Origin: Glebionis coronaria
Lineage: Eukaryota; Streptophyta; Magnoliopsida; Asterales; Asteraceae
Length of the DNA stretch: 64,000 nt
Reading direction: 5' to 3'
Assembly: GCA_025667525.1 (NCBI GenBank)
Contig: CM046882.1
Coordinates: 219,092,592-219,156,591, forward strand
Notes under the pieces: generated by a model
The model's database searches: none
Seen by the model: only the letters and a program-made list of their open reading frames with translations
Told to the model about the DNA's origin: nothing
Shown here: positions 60,871-64,000 of the stretch, piece by piece
How the letters are laid out: each line of letters starts with the position of its first letter
How positions within the stretch are numbered: the first letter of the stretch is position 1
Made by a program: the position numbers and the translations under genes

Positions 60871-61998
60871 TGTGGTTTTTAGTCGTTTTACTTACCTTTA
60901 GGAAAAAAGTAAGCAAACGCTAAGTCGTGGTAAGTATTAATCAATACGTTTTAGGAAAAACGTATAGACGAATAATCGAGTTCGTTCTCCAGGAGGTGTA
61001 AATGTTTAGCCAAGAAATATAGACGTATTTAATCGAGTGATTACGATTTTGGAAAGAAAGAAAGAAAAGAAAACATAGACAAATTATGCTAAAAATAGTC
61101 GGAAACGCGAATACGAACGAACGTGAAAACGCGACCAAACGAAAAATTTCACCTAAAAATTAATTAAAAATCACTAAAAAACTCTAAAAAGTCTAAATAA
61201 GAAAACTACGAAAACCAAAAAAATTGAAAATGTTTTAATTATTTATTATTAATTTTTAAAGTTAAATAAAATTCTTAAAAATAAAAATAACGTAAATCTA
61301 GAAAATGACGAAAAATTAACTTAAAATAAACTAATTAAACTTAAAAAGAAAATTAAAACTATTAACAAAAACAATTGGGTTAAAAAGCCCGAATGTACGA
61401 AATTTAAACGAAACGCGTCATTGGGCCTAAAAGCCCGATAAGCGGAATACTTAACGAGAAAAGCTAAAAATTTACGAGGAATATTTATTATTATTTTTTT
61501 AAACTTATAAAACTACATAAAAAAATAAAATTTGAAAAAGATTTGACAAAAAATAAATAAATTAATAAGCTTAAAAACGTTTTCAAATATGACAAAATAG
61601 TCGCGTATTAAGAAATACTCAACCATCCGCTTTAAAAATCGACACAAAGGATAAAAACGTGACTATAAAGGCTAAGAAAGACGAAAAACTCCAATAAGCT
61701 CACAAAAAAAACAAGACGACTCAATAAGCACTATGACGAAATAAGTAAAAATAAATAAACGAAAGAAAAAAATAAAACTTAAAATCCTAGTAAAACTTAA
61801 ACTATAAAAGACCAAACTTATTATACTACTAAAACATTTAATAAAAACGATTTTAGGACAGAAATAATAAATGTTGCATGATAAAATTAAGCTAATATAC
61901 CAAATAAGCCATGGACGGCTTATATCTTGTAAATAAGACACAGAATACAAACTAAATAAAAGAAAGAGGAAATGATTAGTTTACAAAAAAGTCTAAGG

Positions 61999-62063
61999 GA
62001 GCAGATGGTTGCATGAGTGGTTGCTGTGTTTGTATGGTGCATAGGGTCAAGGGTTCAAACACC
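61999..62063 (+). repeat. tRNA-like module in element J LTR (antisense to J)
   Basis: GAGCAGATGGTTG (A-box-like) and GGGTTCAAACACC (B-box-like) about 40 nt apart, followed by TGCTGCAACAC. Homologous in position and strand to the modules in A. Confidence 0.45.
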
Positions 62064-62173
62064 TGCTGCAACACTTTTTATTAGAATACTTTTTAATATT
62101 AGGTAATCAACAACAAACAAAATAAATGTTAAAAGAAAAATAAAAGGGAAATACACCAACAGGGTCCTAGATA

Positions 62174-62240
62174 AGCTGATGATTCGGGGTGTTGCTGTGT
62201 CTATTTCTGTTTATAGGTCAAGGTGTCTAACCTTGCTGCT
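62174..62240 (+). repeat. Second tRNA-like module in element J LTR, decayed
   Basis: AGCTGATGATTCGGGG followed by AGGTGTCTAACCTTGCTGCTGCC. The boxes are weak; it is supported mainly by the shared tail and its spacing from the first module. Confidence 0.35.
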
Positions 62241-64000
62241 GCCAATGTTTTTTTGGTATTATTTTTTTCCTTTGACAGCAATAATAAGTTCAACCTATAA
62301 GAAGTTGTCTCATAGGTTGAGAAAAAAAAAGATAAGTGAAACGGAAGCACAAATAATACAACAACAGATCAACAGACTCAATCTTAACAAACAACAATGC
62401 CAGCAGCCTATGCAATTTTAGCAGCCTATGGGCAGTTTTGTTGCACTGTATTTGCACTTGCTTTTGAGCATATGATTTCCAAACCTCCAACAAACCAAAA
62501 ACAGATTGTTAACTATTCTTATGCTCTTTGAGCTCCAATAATCAGCACTTAAAACTTTATATTCAGTCCGCAAGGTTACTACCAAGATCTAAACAACTAA
62601 TAACCAAACTAGCAACAAAGAAACTCAAACTCCATCATGCATTCAGGGAAGACAAATTGAACACTCAAAAAATGAAACAAGTAAAGAAAAATAAAGAGAA
62701 CTTAAAACAAAATAAAAAAAGAGAACAGAAATTGAAACGCATACAATAAATAAGGCAAGTCTCAAAACATATGAACACACCGTGGGTAATACTAGCAAAC
62801 ACACATGCACTTTGGTAATGTTCACACACATTGGAACACAAAACACTTAGCAGGCCACTATTTAAATTTTGGTTGCTGTATGGTTACACAGTGAACAAAC
62901 AAACTGAAAACACAAACACCATACTCTAACACCTACACGCTATACAAACACGCCAAAAATTCTTGTGCTTGAATGTGCATAGTTATAAACAAAAACTAAC
63001 CAGCAGGCTACTTTTCACTTGTTCTTGTTGCTCGGTTATGGAACAGTGAATGACAACAAACGACACCAAACCCAAATATGCCTAGTAACCAATCTAAAAA
63101 GCCACAGGATGCTGAAACAATAAGCAGACTAGTACCGACAGTGGACGAGATACACTCCTATTTATCTGTTTACCGTTTTTGTTTAGCTTGGTTACCAAAG
63201 ACCCTAACACGACAATAAATCATAGATACAATCCAAGTGACCATGAATTAGTTACTAAAGTTTGTACAGCGGACCCAAAATGCATCAGCATGCACACTTT
63301 CTGTTTCTTTTTCTTTATGGTTGCTGTTGGTTCAAACCACAGCCCACCAATTTAAACGTAAAACTACCCAAAAATATTACCCACTAACAACTTTTTATCA
63401 AAACATGAAAAACAACATTTCACACCAAAACACCCAATCTATTTGTAGAAATCTACTTTCCTAAGCCGTTAAGGTTGTGCATAATTTAGCAATCTCTAGG
63501 TTGGTGGTTACCGCCCTAGACCTAGCTCTCCCAAACACCCCCTTACAGCCTAGTAACCTAATTTCTTACAAAGAGTTACGACTAAAAGGCCACAAACCAA
63601 CGCTATATCAACTCATCATGCATGAATACCACACAAATAACATAATTCAACCACAGATTTCATTTAAATAACAAGAACAGGAAAATCACTTAACCCTGAA
63701 ACTTTTTAAGAAAAATTAAAGAGGACGTGTACCTCCAAGTCATACATCCATGCCTTGGATACAACGATCTTATGTGATTGCACGATCACAAGCTTTCCCA
63801 AACCTAGTTGAGAATAACAAACATTAAACAGAAATAATAATCATAAACCAACTAACTTCTCTTTTTCTTTCTCAAAAACTCTTTCACACAACCTTTAAAA
63901 CCTCATTTTTCTTTTTTTGCAAGAAAATTAAATTGACAGTAAAAGTAAAGTGACAAGCAAATAAATGCTGGAAGTTAAAATTGGAACTCAAGATTTCATT

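Larger units (their letters stand above)
60871..64000 (-). repeat. Element J: 3' part of an A-type long LTR, continuing past the window
   Basis: Reverse-strand bases around 60900-61050 match A's LTR end (CGAGAACGAACTCGATTATTCGTC-type stretch, CGTTTTTCCTAAAACGTATT, GTAATCACTCGATTAAA). Two tRNA-like modules near 62.0 and 62.2 kb occupy positions like those in A. An AT-rich tract (61.2-61.9 kb) resembles A at 13.45-13.8 kb. No TATA box is visible, expected if more than 3.1 kb of R-U5 lies left of it. No supported gene. Confidence 0.65.

Overview
This window looks like intergenic plant DNA made almost entirely of nested LTR retrotransposons. I found no host gene, no functional RNA gene and no CRISPR. 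The element families point to Asteraceae, probably tribe Anthemideae (Tanacetum, Artemisia, Chrysanthemum). The clues are a Cys-rich reading frame starting MDFLCLGYG, a copia gag starting MTLSKFNIEKFDGK, and a SIRE-like copia with a third frame containing LGFRSQHNMIAYLEADD. The species is inferred from remembered protein families, not from a search.

Layout, left to right. (A) 1-14094, + strand: an Athila-like gypsy element without pol. Only the last 150 bp of its 5' LTR are inside the window, but its 3' LTR (4949-14094) is complete and would be about 4.57 kb without its own insertion. (D) 7372-11941: a recent non-autonomous copia in A's 3' LTR, with identical 314-bp LTRs and TSD TGTTC. A itself sits in the 5' LTR of (B), a Tekay-like chromovirus (14095-36235, +). 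B is split in its chromodomain by (C), a 10.9-kb SIRE-like copia (22115-32986, +, TSD AAAGC). B's right LTR (33176-36235) is followed by the primer site and first frame of a second, truncated B copy (36236-37868). Next come (E), a truncated reverse-strand LTR of the A type (37869-41276), and (F), the 3' end of a reverse-strand Athila element (41277-45871). F is interrupted by (H), a decayed reverse-strand Tekay-like element (LTR 45872-48667, holding a 252-bp TA tract; pol remnants to about 51.4 kb). (G), 52991-60724, is a reverse-strand internally deleted relative of C (TSD AACCC). (J), about 60871 to 64000, is the reverse-strand end of another A-type long LTR.

Coding capacity. Nearly every gag-pol frame carries stops or frameshifts. 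Several stops look like CAA, CAG or TGG codons changed by C-to-T or G-to-A, as expected from deamination of methylated DNA. The widest open frames are D's gag, B's acidic coiled-coil frame upstream of gag, G's in-frame gag-RT fusion, and the third frame (ORF3) of C and G.

The most unusual signal is a short module, consensus NNCGYTGAYA, repeated at 21-nt (sometimes 15-nt) spacing through the C/G family. It occurs in the U3 part of the LTR, in gag, in the integrase-RT linker, in the untranslated spacer and in ORF3. In every coding cluster it is mostly read in one frame as [S/N/G]-[V/A]-D, and the U3 array is also stop-free in that frame. Other notable structures are D's TATA box lying in the loop of a 15-bp inverted repeat, antisense tRNA-like modules and perfect hairpins in the A/J long LTRs, a conserved CCAAT/TATA pair upstream of ORF3, and a microhomology-mediated gag-RT fusion in G.
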